A stretch of 53,362 nucleotides of DNA from Burkholderia sp. Ax-1724 (GCF_011752995.1 NZ_VWWL01000036.1:1-53362); one strand, 5' to 3'; shown: positions 8,218 through 16,778, numbered from the stretch's first letter. Notes: a model not told the origin generated them from the sequence alone. Made by a program: numbers and translations.

Positions 8218-8232
8218 ATGTTGTAGGATGAC
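8218..8232 (-). promoter_or_regulatory. Aldarate regulon operator, garD side
   Basis: ATGTTGTAGGATGAC is identical to the copy at 2660-2674 and lies 72 nt before the garD start. The flanking TTTCATG and GTATGA extend the AT-rich context seen at the other sites. Confidence 0.68.
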
Positions 8233-8303
8233 GTATGAATGGCTGGCGCAGCAGGCCGACGGCGCCTGGACGGCGCCTGAATAACGCCTAAAGGATCGAT
8301 GCA

Positions 8304-9893
8304 ATGGAACAAACTCCGCTCTACATACGCGTTCACCCCAACGACAACGTCGCGATCGTCGTCAACGACGGCGGCCTGGGCGAGGGCGCGGTATTCCCCG
8401 ATGGCCTCAAGCTGCTCGAGCGCGTGCCGCAGGGCCACAAGGTCGCGCTGGCCGATCTGGCCGAGGGCGCCGAGGTGGTCCGCTACAACGTGGTGATCGG
8501 CTATGCGCTGAAGCCGCTGCCGAAGGGCAGCTGGATCAACGAGCACGTGATCCGCATGCCGAGCCCGCCGGGGCTCGAAGACCTGCCGATCGCCACGACC
8601 AAAGCGCCGGACATGCCGCCGCTCGACGGCTACACGTTCGAGGGCTACCGCAACGCGGACGGTTCGGTCGGCACGCGCAACATCCTCGCGATCACGACCA
8701 CCGTGCAGTGCGTGGCCGACGTGGTACAGCACGCGGTCACGCGCATCAAGGCCGAGCTGCTGCCGAAATACCCGAACGTCGACGACGTGGTGAGCCTCGG
8801 CCACACCTACGGCTGCGGCGTCGCGATCGACGCGCCCGACGCGATGGTGCCGATCCGCACCGTGCGCAATATCGCGCTGAACCCGAACTTCGGTGGCGAA
8901 GTGATGATGGTGAGCCTCGGCTGCGAAAAGCTGCAGCCCGAGCGCCTGATGCCGCCGGGCACGATTCCGATCGCGGCGGCCGCGGTGGTGGATGACGTGG
9001 CCGACGTCGGCGACGTCGCGCTCGACCAGAACGGCGACGTCGTGGTGCTGCAGGACGAGTCGCACGTCGGCTTCCAGTCGATGATCGAGTCGATCATGCG
9101 CATGGCCGAGGGCCACCTGAAGCGCCTGAACAACCGCCGCCGCGAAACCTGCCCGGCCTCCGATCTCGTGATCGGCGTGCAGTGCGGCGGCAGCGACGCG
9201 TTCTCGGGCCTGACCGCGAACCCGGCCGTCGGTTTCGCGACCGACCTGCTGGTGCGCGCCGGCGCGACCGTGATGTTCTCCGAAGTCACCGAGGTGCGCG
9301 ACGGCGTCGATCAGCTGACCGCGCGCGCGGCCAACGCGGACGTCGCCGCGGCGATCATCCGCGAAATGCAGTGGTACGACGATTACCTGAAGCGCGGCGG
9401 CGCCGACCGCAGCGCGAACACCACGCCCGGCAACAAGAAGGGCGGCCTGTCGAACATCGTCGAAAAGGCGATGGGCTCGATCATCAAGTCGGGCAATTCG
9501 GCCATCTCCGGCGTGCTGTCGCCGGGCGAGAAGGTGCGCCAGAAGGGCCTGATCTACGCGGCGACGCCGGCCAGCGACTTCATCTGCGGCACGCTGCAGG
9601 TCGCCTCGGGCATCACGCTGCACGTCTTCACGACCGGCCGCGGCACGCCGTACAGCCTCGCCGAAGTGCCGGTCATCAAGGTCGCGACGCGCTCGGACCT
9701 CGCGCGCCGCTGGCATGACCTGATGGACATCAACGCCGGCACGATCGCCACCGGCGCCTCGACCATCGAAGAGGTGGGCTGGGAACTGTTCCGTCTGATG
9801 CTCGAAGTCGCGAGCGGGCGCAAGGAGACCTGCGCGGAGAAGCTCGGGCTGCACAATGCGTTGACGCTGTTCAACCCGGCGCCGGTGACCTGA
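8304..9893 (+). CDS. garD: Galactarate dehydratase (UxaA family)
   Basis: A 529-residue enzyme, predicted to remove water from meso-galactarate to give 5-keto-4-deoxyglucarate. An N-terminal SAF domain lies at about 7-85, followed by the large UxaA/GarD domain with GYRNADGSVGTRN (114-126), HTYGCG (167-172), VSLGCEK (203-209) and QCGGSDAFSG (about 295-304), where conserved Cys/His residues bind the catalytic metal. The ATG has AAGGA 8 nt upstream. The next gene, udh, starts 126 nt later, so garD-udh-lactonase is likely one transcript. Altronate dehydratase is the main alternative, but the SAF-UxaA fusion and the KdgD/GarL neighbours support galactarate. No separate glucarate dehydratase gene is in the window. 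Confidence 0.9.
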   Translation: MEQTPLYIRVHPNDNVAIVVNDGGLGEGAVFPDGLKLLERVPQGHKVALADLAEGAEVVRYNVVIGYALKPLPKGSWINEHVIRMPSPPGLEDLPIATTKAPDMPPLDGYTFEGYRNADGSVGTRNILAITTTVQCVADVVQHAVTRIKAELLPKYPNVDDVVSLGHTYGCGVAIDAPDAMVPIRTVRNIALNPNFGGEVMMVSLGCEKLQPERLMPPGTIPIAAAAVVDDVADVGDVALDQNGDVVVLQDESHVGFQSMIESIMRMAEGHLKRLNNRRRETCPASDLVIGVQCGGSDAFSGLTANPAVGFATDLLVRAGATVMFSEVTEVRDGVDQLTARAANADVAAAIIREMQWYDDYLKRGGADRSANTTPGNKKGGLSNIVEKAMGSIIKSGNSAISGVLSPGEKVRQKGLIYAATPASDFICGTLQVASGITLHVFTTGRGTPYSLAEVPVIKVATRSDLARRWHDLMDINAGTIATGASTIEEVGWELFRLMLEVASGRKETCAEKLGLHNALTLFNPAPVT

Positions 9894-10019
9894 TAATCCG
9901 CTTACCCGCTGGCTTCGTCGGGGGGGCGCCGGTTGCGCCGGCCTTCCCCTGTCTCCAGTTCAACCGATTCGCTCGCATCCCACGGGCTGATCTGATCGCA
10001 CTCACACCAACAAAAAGAC

Positions 10020-10871
10020 ATGACCGATTCGAACGTTGACCGCTCCGCGGCAAAGAAACCCTTCCGCCGTCTGCTCCTCACCGGCGCCGCGGGCAATCTC
10101 GGCAAGCAGCTGCGTCCCGCGCTCGCCGAATGGGCCGACATCGTGCGCGTGTCCGACATCGCGCCGCTCGGCGAAGTCGCCGCCCACGAGGAAGCCGCCG
10201 TCGTCGACCTCGCCGACAAAGCCGCGGTTCACGCGCTGCTCGAAGGCGTGGACGCGGTCGTGCATCTCGGCGGCATTTCCGTCGAAGCGCCGTTCGAGGA
10301 CCTGATCGAAGCGAACATCCGCGGCCTGTACAACCTCTACTCGGCCGCGCAGAAGCACGGCGTGAAGCGCGTCATCTACGCCAGCTCGAACCATGCGGTG
10401 GGCTTCCATCCGGTGACCTCGGTCGTCGACCTCGACGCGCCGCTGCGTCCGGACGGCATGTACGGCGTGACCAAGTGCTTCGGCGAAGCGCTGTCGCGCT
10501 ACTACTTCGACCGCTTCGGCCTCGAAACCGTCTGCCTGCGCATCGGCTCGTCGTTCGAGCAGCCGAAGAACGCGCGCATGCTCGTCACCTACCTGAGCTA
10601 CCGCGACTTCATCGAACTCGTGCGCTGCTCGCTGTTCACGAACCGCGTCGGCCATGCGATCGCCTATGGCGTGTCGAACAACCGCATCTCGTGGGTGGAC
10701 AACACCAAGGCCGCGTTCCTCGGCTTCCGTCCGCAGGACAGCTCGCAGCAGTTCGAGCACCTGTTCCCGGCCGGCGCGCCCGACACTCGCTTCGACGATC
10801 CGACCCAGCAGTTCCAGGGCGGTCCGTTCGTGCTGGCCGGACCGATGGAGCCGAAGGGCGAGGCGCAATAA
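10020..10871 (+). CDS. udh: Uronate dehydrogenase (NAD-dependent)
   Basis: A 283-residue extended SDR, predicted to oxidise D-glucuronate and D-galacturonate to the aldarolactones using NAD+. The nucleotide loop TGAAGNLG is at 21-28, a serine pair is in YASSNHAVGF (about 120-129), and the catalytic pair Y148/K152 is in YGVTK. The length and the SNHAVGFH segment match characterised uronate dehydrogenases rather than the longer UDP-glucose 4-epimerases. The ATG has only a weak A-rich leader (ACAAAAAGAC). Its TAA overlaps the next start by one base (TAATG), which implies translational coupling to the lactonase that would act on its product. Confidence 0.9.
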   Translation: MTDSNVDRSAAKKPFRRLLLTGAAGNLGKQLRPALAEWADIVRVSDIAPLGEVAAHEEAAVVDLADKAAVHALLEGVDAVVHLGGISVEAPFEDLIEANIRGLYNLYSAAQKHGVKRVIYASSNHAVGFHPVTSVVDLDAPLRPDGMYGVTKCFGEALSRYYFDRFGLETVCLRIGSSFEQPKNARMLVTYLSYRDFIELVRCSLFTNRVGHAIAYGVSNNRISWVDNTKAAFLGFRPQDSSQQFEHLFPAGAPDTRFDDPTQQFQGGPFVLAGPMEPKGEAQ

Positions 10872-11815
10872 TGAGCGCGACGGCCAATCCGAAGGTGGAG
10901 CGGCTCGAAGCCGCCGGGCCGCTGCCCGCGGCGACGGGCGAAAGCCCGGTCTGGCGCGCGGCGGAGCAGGCGCTCTACTGGGTCGACATTCCGGCGAAGA
11001 AGATCGTGCGGGCGCGCGTCGAGACCGGCGAGCGCAACGAATGGCTGATGCCGGAGCAGGCCGCCTGTATCGCGTTCGACCGTGACGGCACGGTGCTCGC
11101 CGGCTGCGAGACGGGGCTGTTCGCGGTGACGCTGGGCGATGCGCCGGCGGTATCGGCCACGCCGGGCGGCGAGCCGCTGACGGCGACGCTCCGCAAGCTC
11201 GCGGCGCCGGTATTTCCGCGCGCCGGCATGCGTTTCAACGACGGCCGCTGCGATCGGCAAGGGCGCTTCTGGTCCGGCACGATGGTCATGGACATGGCCG
11301 CGGCGATTCCGGACGGCGCGCTGTACCGCTTCGACGCGGACGGCGTGCTGTCCGCGCCGGTCGTCGACGCGCTGATTACGCAGAACGGCCTCGCATGGTC
11401 GCCGGACGGCACGACGATGTATCTGTCGGATTCGCATCCGCTGCGCCGGCTGATCTGGGCGTTCGACTACGACGTCGAGACGGGCGAGCCGCGCAACCGG
11501 CGCGTGTTCGCCGATCTGAACCACCATACGGGCCGTCCCGACGGCGCGGCGGTGGACGCCGACGGCTGCTACTGGATCTGCGCCAACGACGCCGGCCTGC
11601 TGCTGCGTTTCACGCCGCAAGGCAAGCTCGACCGGCAGATCGCGGTGCCGGCCGTCAAGCCGGCCATGTGCGCGTTCGGCGGCCGCGAGCTCGACACGCT
11701 GTTCGTCACGTCGATTCGCCCCGGCACCGGCGCGACCGAGCACGACGGCCATGTGTTCGCGGTGCGGCCCGGCGTGAGCGGGCTGCCCGAGCCGGAATTC
11801 GCGGGCCGGCTGTAA
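10871..11815 (+). CDS. SMP-30/gluconolactonase-type aldarolactonase
   Basis: A 314-residue six-blade propeller hydrolase. It should open the lactone made by Udh to give glucarate or galactarate. The expected metal ligands are visible: a Glu at about residue 24 in GESPVW, the Asn of MRFNDGRCD, the Asn of TQNGLAWSPDG and the Asp of GRPDGAAVDADG. The start overlaps the udh stop by one base, so no separate ribosome site is needed. A perfect terminator follows 17 nt after the stop. Family members also act on gluconolactone or arabinolactone, so the substrate is inferred from the coupling with udh. Confidence 0.85.
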   Translation: MSATANPKVERLEAAGPLPAATGESPVWRAAEQALYWVDIPAKKIVRARVETGERNEWLMPEQAACIAFDRDGTVLAGCETGLFAVTLGDAPAVSATPGGEPLTATLRKLAAPVFPRAGMRFNDGRCDRQGRFWSGTMVMDMAAAIPDGALYRFDADGVLSAPVVDALITQNGLAWSPDGTTMYLSDSHPLRRLIWAFDYDVETGEPRNRRVFADLNHHTGRPDGAAVDADGCYWICANDAGLLLRFTPQGKLDRQIAVPAVKPAMCAFGGRELDTLFVTSIRPGTGATEHDGHVFAVRPGVSGLPEPEFAGRL

Positions 11816-11831
11816 TCAGGCTTGCACGCAG

Positions 11832-11872
11832 AAAGCGCCGGGACGAAGTGCTTCTCCCGGCGCTTTTTATTT
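11832..11872 (+). terminator. Terminator of the garD-udh-lactonase unit
   Basis: AAAGCGCCGGGA (11832-11843) pairs perfectly with TCCCGGCGCTTT (11854-11865) and is followed by TTATTTG. It begins 17 nt after the lactonase stop. Confidence 0.92.
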
Positions 11873-11904
11873 GAAGAGTTGTTTGTCCTGCCTTTTATTT
11901 GTCA

Positions 11905-11919
11905 CTCATCGTACAACAT
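11905..11919 (+). promoter_or_regulatory. Aldarate regulon operator, distal TRAP site
   Basis: CTCATCGTACAACAT matches the motif at 14 of 15 positions. It lies in the 609-bp intergenic region between the lactonase terminator and dctP, 218 bp before the proximal copy. Confidence 0.62.
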
Positions 11920-12004
11920 GTGGCGTGGAGACCACGCAGCTCCCCGTGTTTCGTCCATAAAAAAACCAGCGCTTCGCGAGACCCCCGCCGATCCTGCCTC
12001 CGCA

Positions 12005-12022
12005 CCGTGCCATCTGGCACGG
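12005..12022. promoter_or_regulatory. 18-bp palindrome in the TRAP promoter region
   Basis: CCGTGCCA-TC-TGGCACGG is a perfect inverted repeat, with a third GTGCCA at 12029-12034. It lies between the two GntR-type operators, so it may bind a second regulator. No sigma-54 element accompanies the TGGCAC. Confidence 0.4.
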
Positions 12023-12122
12023 ACCTCGGTGCCATACCGCACCGGTCATTGCTACCGCATCGCTTATTTGTGCGGGTAAATACCGTCTGTACAAGTCAAA
12101 AACGCTTTTATAGACTTCGTAT

Positions 12123-12137
12123 GTCGTCGTACAACAT
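12123..12137 (+). promoter_or_regulatory. Aldarate regulon operator, proximal TRAP site
   Basis: GTCGTCGTACAACAT fits the consensus fully. It lies just after TTTTATAGAC, a plausible -10 element (12106-12111 region), so a bound repressor would block the start of dctP transcription. The remaining leader to dctP, about 290 nt, holds no gene that I can support. Confidence 0.68.
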
Positions 12138-12424
12138 ATAAGCCCAAACAAATGGCTTTCTACGAAAGCCGGGCTGTCGTACTCAACACGGCGGCTTTCG
12201 GGTGAACAGCAGCCTGGTTCGCGCAAGTTCGAAAGCGTGCCGACGCGATGGAAGCAAGGAAGTCGAGTTGTCAATGGAGTGCTGGGCCACCTGTGCCGGG
12301 GATCGTTGCACAGCCAGTACGGCAGGCGCCCGCATCTGCGAGGGGCGAGCGCATAGCCGGAGACGCATTAAAACCATGTCACATCCGCATTCGATGGGAT
12401 GGTCAATTTTTAAGGAATGTCACG

Positions 12425-13417
12425 ATGAACAAGAAGTTTGCCTCTTCCCGTGTTCCGATGATCGTCGCCGCCGCGGCGCTGGCGTTCAGCACGATGTCGG
12501 CTGAAGCGCGCGTGTTCCGCTCGGCGGACGTGCACGGCGACACCTTCCCGACCAACATGGCCGTGAAGTATATGGGCGACGAGATCAGCAAGGCGACCAA
12601 CGGCAAGGACTCGATCAAGGTCTTCGGCAACAGCGCACTCGGTTCCGAAAACGACACGGTCGACCAGCTCCGCATCGGCGCGCTCGACATGGCGCGTATC
12701 AACGGCGCGGCGTTCAACGAAATCGTGCCGGAATCGATGATTCCGTCGCTGCCGTTCCTGTTCCGCGACATCGACCATTTCCGCAAGGTGATGTACGGCC
12801 CGGAAGGCCAGAAGATTCTCGACGCGTTCGCGGCGAAGGGCATGATCGCGCTGACGTTCTATGAAAGCGGCGCACGCTCGATGTACGCGAAGAAGCCGAT
12901 CAAGTCGCCGGCCGACATGAAGGGCGTGAAGGTGCGCGTGCAGCCGTCGGACCTGATGGTCGACGAAATCAAGGCAATGGGCGGCACGCCGACCCCGATG
13001 CCGTTCGCCGAAGTCTATACGGGCCTGAAGACCGGCCTCGTCGACGGCGCGGAAAACAACCTGCCGTCGTACGAAGAAACCAAGCACTACGAAGTGGCGA
13101 ACGTCTTCTCGGAGACCGAGCACTCGATGACGCCGGAAGTGGTGGTGTTCTCGAAGAAGGTGTGGGACACGCTGAGCCCGCAGGAACAGCAGATCATCAA
13201 GAAGGCGGCGGTCGACTCGGTGCCTTACTACGTGAAGCTGTGGACCGCGCGTGAAGCCGACGCACAGAAGACGGTCACGCAAGGCGGCGCGACGATCATC
13301 CCCGCTTCGCAGATCGACCGCGCGGCTTTCGTGAAGGCGATGCAGCCGGTGTGGGCGAAGTACGAGAAGACCCCGCAAATGAAGCAGATCGTCGACGAAA
13401 TCCAGGCCATCAAGTAA
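12425..13417 (+). CDS. TRAP transporter solute-binding protein (DctP family)
   Basis: A 330-residue periplasmic binding protein. The signal peptide covers about residues 1-28 (basic MNKK, hydrophobic VPMIVAAAALAF, cut near SAEA/RVF). The mature part has the DctP pattern, including the carboxylate-binding arginine region GVKVRVQPSD and the later VDGAENN. It would hand a uronate or aldarate to the DctQ-DctM membrane pair. I chose the ATG at 12425, with AAGGA 8 nt upstream; the frame is open further upstream without likeness. The GntR-type operators in front and the pathway genes beside it indicate a hexuronate or aldarate ligand. A hairpin after the gene may keep its mRNA more abundant than that of the membrane subunits. 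Confidence 0.9.
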   Translation: MNKKFASSRVPMIVAAAALAFSTMSAEARVFRSADVHGDTFPTNMAVKYMGDEISKATNGKDSIKVFGNSALGSENDTVDQLRIGALDMARINGAAFNEIVPESMIPSLPFLFRDIDHFRKVMYGPEGQKILDAFAAKGMIALTFYESGARSMYAKKPIKSPADMKGVKVRVQPSDLMVDEIKAMGGTPTPMPFAEVYTGLKTGLVDGAENNLPSYEETKHYEVANVFSETEHSMTPEVVVFSKKVWDTLSPQEQQIIKKAAVDSVPYYVKLWTAREADAQKTVTQGGATIIPASQIDRAAFVKAMQPVWAKYEKTPQMKQIVDEIQAIK

Positions 13418-13477
13418 GTCTCGCGTCCCGGACGCAACCCGTATCGGCAACGTTTATGGCAGGGCGGCGTGAAGCGT

Positions 13478-13497
13478 CCCGCGGGAGAGCCCGCGGG
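13478..13497 (+). other. Intra-operon stem-loop after dctP
   Basis: CCCGCGGG (13478-13485) and CCCGCGGG (13490-13497) pair around AGAG and are followed by CTTTG. The site lies 60 nt after dctP and about 100 nt before dctQ. Such stems commonly protect the binding-protein mRNA or partly terminate transcription. The rest of the 182-nt gap shows no gene. Confidence 0.6.
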
Positions 13498-13599
13498 CTT
13501 TGCGCCGCGCTGTGTCTGGCGCGTGCCGTGCACGGCGGTTGCGGCCGCAGACGTCTGCTGCATTTTCAAGACAGATTGGTCGTAAGAAGGACAGGGTCA

Positions 13600-14079
13600 A
13601 TGAGTTTTCTAAAACGCCCAAATGATTTTCTTTTCCACGTGCTGCAGGCAGTAGCGTCGCTCGCGCTCGCCTCGCTGTGTCTGCTCGTGATTTATGGCGT
13701 GGTAATGCGCTACGTCTTTGCCGACGCGCCGGATTTCGTCGAGCCGATCGCGCTGCTGCTCGTCATCGTGATTGCGATGTTCGGCGCCGCGCTCAAGGTG
13801 CGCGACGGCGGCCACATCGGACTCGACTCGTTCGTGCGGCGCTTGCCGCCGAAAGGCCAGGCGATCGTGACGGGCATCCAGCATCTTTGCCTGATCGCTT
13901 TCGCCGTGGCTGTTTTTTTCGGTTGTCTGGAAATGGCGGAAACCACGATGCAAGACCGCATTCCGATTATCGGCTTGCCAGAAGGGCTGCGTTACTGCAT
14001 TCCGGTTGTCGCGAGCGTCTGCATCGCGATGTTCTCGGCCGAGCACCTGCTCGAGCTCTTCGCCAGGAAGCAAAAGTAG
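13600..14079 (+). CDS. TRAP transporter small membrane subunit (DctQ)
   Basis: A 159-residue inner-membrane protein with four hydrophobic segments (about 13-37, 43-66, 87-109 and 126-146), the normal DctQ plan. It pairs with DctM. The family-like segment VVMRYVFADAPDFVEPIA follows the first helix. The ATG at 13600 has AAGGA 8 nt upstream. It lies 182 nt after dctP and 7 nt before dctM. The substrate is inferred from the cluster, not from this subunit. Confidence 0.9.
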   Translation: MSFLKRPNDFLFHVLQAVASLALASLCLLVIYGVVMRYVFADAPDFVEPIALLLVIVIAMFGAALKVRDGGHIGLDSFVRRLPPKGQAIVTGIQHLCLIAFAVAVFFGCLEMAETTMQDRIPIIGLPEGLRYCIPVVASVCIAMFSAEHLLELFARKQK

Positions 14080-14086
14080 AACAATC

Positions 14087-15439
14087 ATGGAACTTACCCT
14101 TCTTACCGTTAGTTTTCTCGTTTTCCTCTTTCTCGGGGTTCCGGTTTCGTTTGCACTGGGGCTGTCGTGCGTGCTGACGTACCTGTATGAAGGTCTGCCG
14201 GCGGCGACCGCGATGCAGGGCATGATCTCGGGGATGAACGCGTTCTCGTTCCTCGCCGTGCCGTTCTTCATCTTCTCGGGCGAGCTGATGCTGCACGGTG
14301 GTATCGCCGACCGCATCCTGCGCTTCGCGCAAGCCACCGTCGGTCATTTCCGCGGCGGTCTCGGCATGGCCAACGTGGTCGCCTGCACGCTGTTCGGCGG
14401 CGTGTCGGGTTCGCCGACCGCGGACACCTCCGCGATGGGCGGCGTGGTCATTCCGATGATGAAGCGCGAAGGTTATAGCGCGGCTTACGCGGTCAACGTG
14501 ACGACGCACTCGTCGCTGGCCGGCGCGTTGATGCCGACCTCGACCAACATGATCATCTACGCGTTCGCGGCGCAAGGCGTGAGCGGCGTGCTGCACGGGC
14601 AGCGCATGAGCGGCGTGTCGATCGGCGATCTGCTGTTCTCGGGTCTGTTGCCGGTGCTGTGGGTGATGGGCCTCGTGCTGATCGCCGCGTACTGGCAGGC
14701 CGTCAAGTACGGCTATCCGCGCCGCCCCGACGGCTCGACTGAACTGCAGCGCTTCCCGGGCTGGATGGCGGTGCTGCGCACCTTCATCGGCGCGGTGCCG
14801 GGTCTGATGGTGATCGCGATCATCCTGTTCTGCGTGGCGCGCGGTATCGCCACCGCGACGGAAGCCGCCGCGATTGCCGTCGGGTACTCGCTTGTGCTGA
14901 CCATCGTCGTGTACCGCTCGATGACGCTCAGCAAGCTCGCTCACGCGCTCGGCAAGGCCGCGAAGACGACGGGCGTGGTGCTGCTGCTGATCGGCGTGTC
15001 GAACATGCTGCGCTTCCAGATGGCCTATCTGGAGATTCCGGATGCGATCGAGCGCATGCTCGACGGCGCGACCTCGCTGCCGTGGCTGATGCTGCTGTAC
15101 ATCAACGTGATCCAGGTGTTCCTCGGGACCTTCGTCGACATGGCGGCGCACATCCTGATCACGACGCCGCTGTTCCTGCCGATGGCGATGCACAACGGCG
15201 TGGGTCCGGTGCAGTTCGGCATCATGATCCTGTTGAACTGCGCATTGGGTCTCGTGCATCCGCCGATCGGCTCGGTGCAGTTCATCGGATGCGCGATTGG
15301 CAATGTGTCGATTGGTGAAACTACTAAGGTGGCGTGGCCGTATTACCTCGCTATCTTCTCGGCCATCAATATCGTTACCTACGTTCCCTGGTTCTCGACC
15401 TGGTTGCCAAGTCTGATCAATGGCCACCCGGTGTTCTGA
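14087..15439 (+). CDS. TRAP transporter large permease (DctM)
   Basis: A 450-residue transporter with about twelve membrane segments. It is the ion-coupled translocator of the TRAP system. Early helices carry GVPVSFALGLS and the FSFLAVPFFIFSGELM stretch (given in parts: SFLAVPFFI, FSGELM), followed by the conserved GGVSGSPTADTSAMG. Its start follows the dctQ stop by 7 nt with no good ribosome site, so it may rely on coupled translation. The porin gene starts 77 nt after its stop, on the same strand and without a terminator between them, so outer- and inner-membrane uptake may be co-transcribed. Confidence 0.92.
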   Translation: MELTLLTVSFLVFLFLGVPVSFALGLSCVLTYLYEGLPAATAMQGMISGMNAFSFLAVPFFIFSGELMLHGGIADRILRFAQATVGHFRGGLGMANVVACTLFGGVSGSPTADTSAMGGVVIPMMKREGYSAAYAVNVTTHSSLAGALMPTSTNMIIYAFAAQGVSGVLHGQRMSGVSIGDLLFSGLLPVLWVMGLVLIAAYWQAVKYGYPRRPDGSTELQRFPGWMAVLRTFIGAVPGLMVIAIILFCVARGIATATEAAAIAVGYSLVLTIVVYRSMTLSKLAHALGKAAKTTGVVLLLIGVSNMLRFQMAYLEIPDAIERMLDGATSLPWLMLLYINVIQVFLGTFVDMAAHILITTPLFLPMAMHNGVGPVQFGIMILLNCALGLVHPPIGSVQFIGCAIGNVSIGETTKVAWPYYLAIFSAINIVTYVPWFSTWLPSLINGHPVF

Positions 15440-15516
15440 TCAAAACAATCCGCTTTTCCACACTCAGCGGCGCTTGGCCCAGGCCGCACAAGAAAGTTTC
15501 TAACAGAGGAGTAAAA

Positions 15517-16725
15517 ATGAAGAAGGCACTCGTCACTTCGGCCTTGGGGTTGGTCGCCCTGGGTGCGCATGCTCAAAGCAGCGTAACGTTGTACGGTATC
15601 GTCGATACGGGGTTGGGCTGGCAGAACAGTTCCACGACGCTGAGTTCCGGCGCGAAGCCGTCGCCGGGTGGCCGTTCGCAAGTCAAGATGATCAACGGCA
15701 TCTGGGCCGGCAGCCGTTTCGGCCTGAAGGGTTCGGAAGATCTGGGCGGCGGCACCAAGGCCATTTTCCAGTTGGAAGAAGGCTTTAACAGCGCAACCGG
15801 CGCAGAAAGCACGTCGGGCCTGATGTTCAGCCGCCAGGCATGGGTCGGTATGACGAACGCTCAGTTCGGTACGCTGACGGCTGGTCGCCAGTACACGTCG
15901 TACTACACGCTGCTGTCGACGTACAGCCCGACCAACTGGCTGACGGGCGCATACGGCGCGCACCCGGGTGATATCGACTCTCTGGATACGCTGTACCGCG
16001 CGAACAACTCGCTCGTCTACACGTCGCCGAACTTCTCGGGCCTGACGGTCAGCGGTTCGTACTCGCTGGGCGGCAATCCGGGCAGCTTCGCCGCAGGTCA
16101 GACCTGGAGCGTGGCGGCACAGTACCTGCATGGCCCGTTCGGTATCGCAGCCGGTATCCAGCGCATCGACAACGCGGCAACCGTCGCGAACCCGGCGTGG
16201 AACTCCACGATGTCGAACAACGGCGCGCAAACGGCCGTGTCGGCGATCAACAACGGCTTCCAGTCGGCAGCGAAGCAGCAGCGCGTTGCAGTGACGGGCG
16301 GCTACGCATTCAACTCGCAGTGGGACGTGTCGTTCGCTTACTCGAACGTTCAATACGCTGCGGGTCAGGCGTCGCTGTTCCACGGCACGCAGATCTGGAA
16401 CACCGGTGGCGCAGTGCTGCACTGGAAGCCGATCTCGGTGCTGGACCTGGGCGCTGGCTATAGCTACACCCGTGCAACGTCGTCGAACGGCATCTCGAAC
16501 ACGGCCAGCTACAACCAGTTCAACCTGTCGCAGTACTACACGCTGTCGAAGCGTACGGGTCTGTACGCGCTGGAAGCTTATCAGCGTGCTAACGGCCAGA
16601 CGCTGGCAGGCAACGGCAAGACGATCATCGACGCAACCGCAAGCATCGGCGACGCTCAGAACGGTGCTCCGGCATCGTCGCGCAGCCAGGTTGCTGTTGG
16701 CGTCGGCATGGTTCACCGTTTCTAA
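15517..16725 (+). CDS. Outer-membrane porin (OmpC-like, Burkholderiales type)
   Basis: A 402-residue trimeric-porin-type protein. The signal peptide MKKALVTSALGLVALGAHA is followed by QSSVTLYGIVDTGLGW, typical of betaproteobacterial general porins. The protein ends in Phe (GVGMVHRF), the outer-membrane assembly signal. Loop-3-type and strand segments such as GSRFGLKGSEDLGGG and FSRQAWVGM are present. The ATG has GAGGAG 5-6 nt upstream, a strong ribosome site. As the last gene after dctPQM it probably serves uptake of the same acids, although porins of this family are broad. Its codon use is biased toward frequent codons, which suggests high expression. Confidence 0.92.
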   Translation: MKKALVTSALGLVALGAHAQSSVTLYGIVDTGLGWQNSSTTLSSGAKPSPGGRSQVKMINGIWAGSRFGLKGSEDLGGGTKAIFQLEEGFNSATGAESTSGLMFSRQAWVGMTNAQFGTLTAGRQYTSYYTLLSTYSPTNWLTGAYGAHPGDIDSLDTLYRANNSLVYTSPNFSGLTVSGSYSLGGNPGSFAAGQTWSVAAQYLHGPFGIAAGIQRIDNAATVANPAWNSTMSNNGAQTAVSAINNGFQSAAKQQRVAVTGGYAFNSQWDVSFAYSNVQYAAGQASLFHGTQIWNTGGAVLHWKPISVLDLGAGYSYTRATSSNGISNTASYNQFNLSQYYTLSKRTGLYALEAYQRANGQTLAGNGKTIIDATASIGDAQNGAPASSRSQVAVGVGMVHRF

Positions 16726-16739
16726 GTAGTTACTGAAAA

Positions 16740-16778
16740 CGTGGCGGCGATGTTGTTTTGCCGCCACGGTAAGCGTGT
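16740..16778 (+). terminator. Porin terminator, first hairpin
   Basis: CGTGGCGGC (16740-16748) pairs with GCCGCCACG (16760-16768), and GTAAGCGTG then TTTTTT follow a few bases later. It lies 14 nt after the porin stop. Confidence 0.75.

Noticed and set aside
8100..9854. 584-codon open frame on the minus strand opposite garD
   Set aside because: Its product is His/Arg/Asp-rich noise mirrored from the real gene; garD has the ribosome site, motifs and codon pattern.
12007..12034. TGGCAC elements as a sigma-54 promoter
   Set aside because: No TTGCW at the required 5-bp distance on either strand, and no sigma-54 activator gene nearby.
13967..15427. 486-codon minus frame opposite dctM
   Set aside because: Extremely Arg/His/Gln-rich with no hydrophobic core; it is the complement of the TRAP permease.
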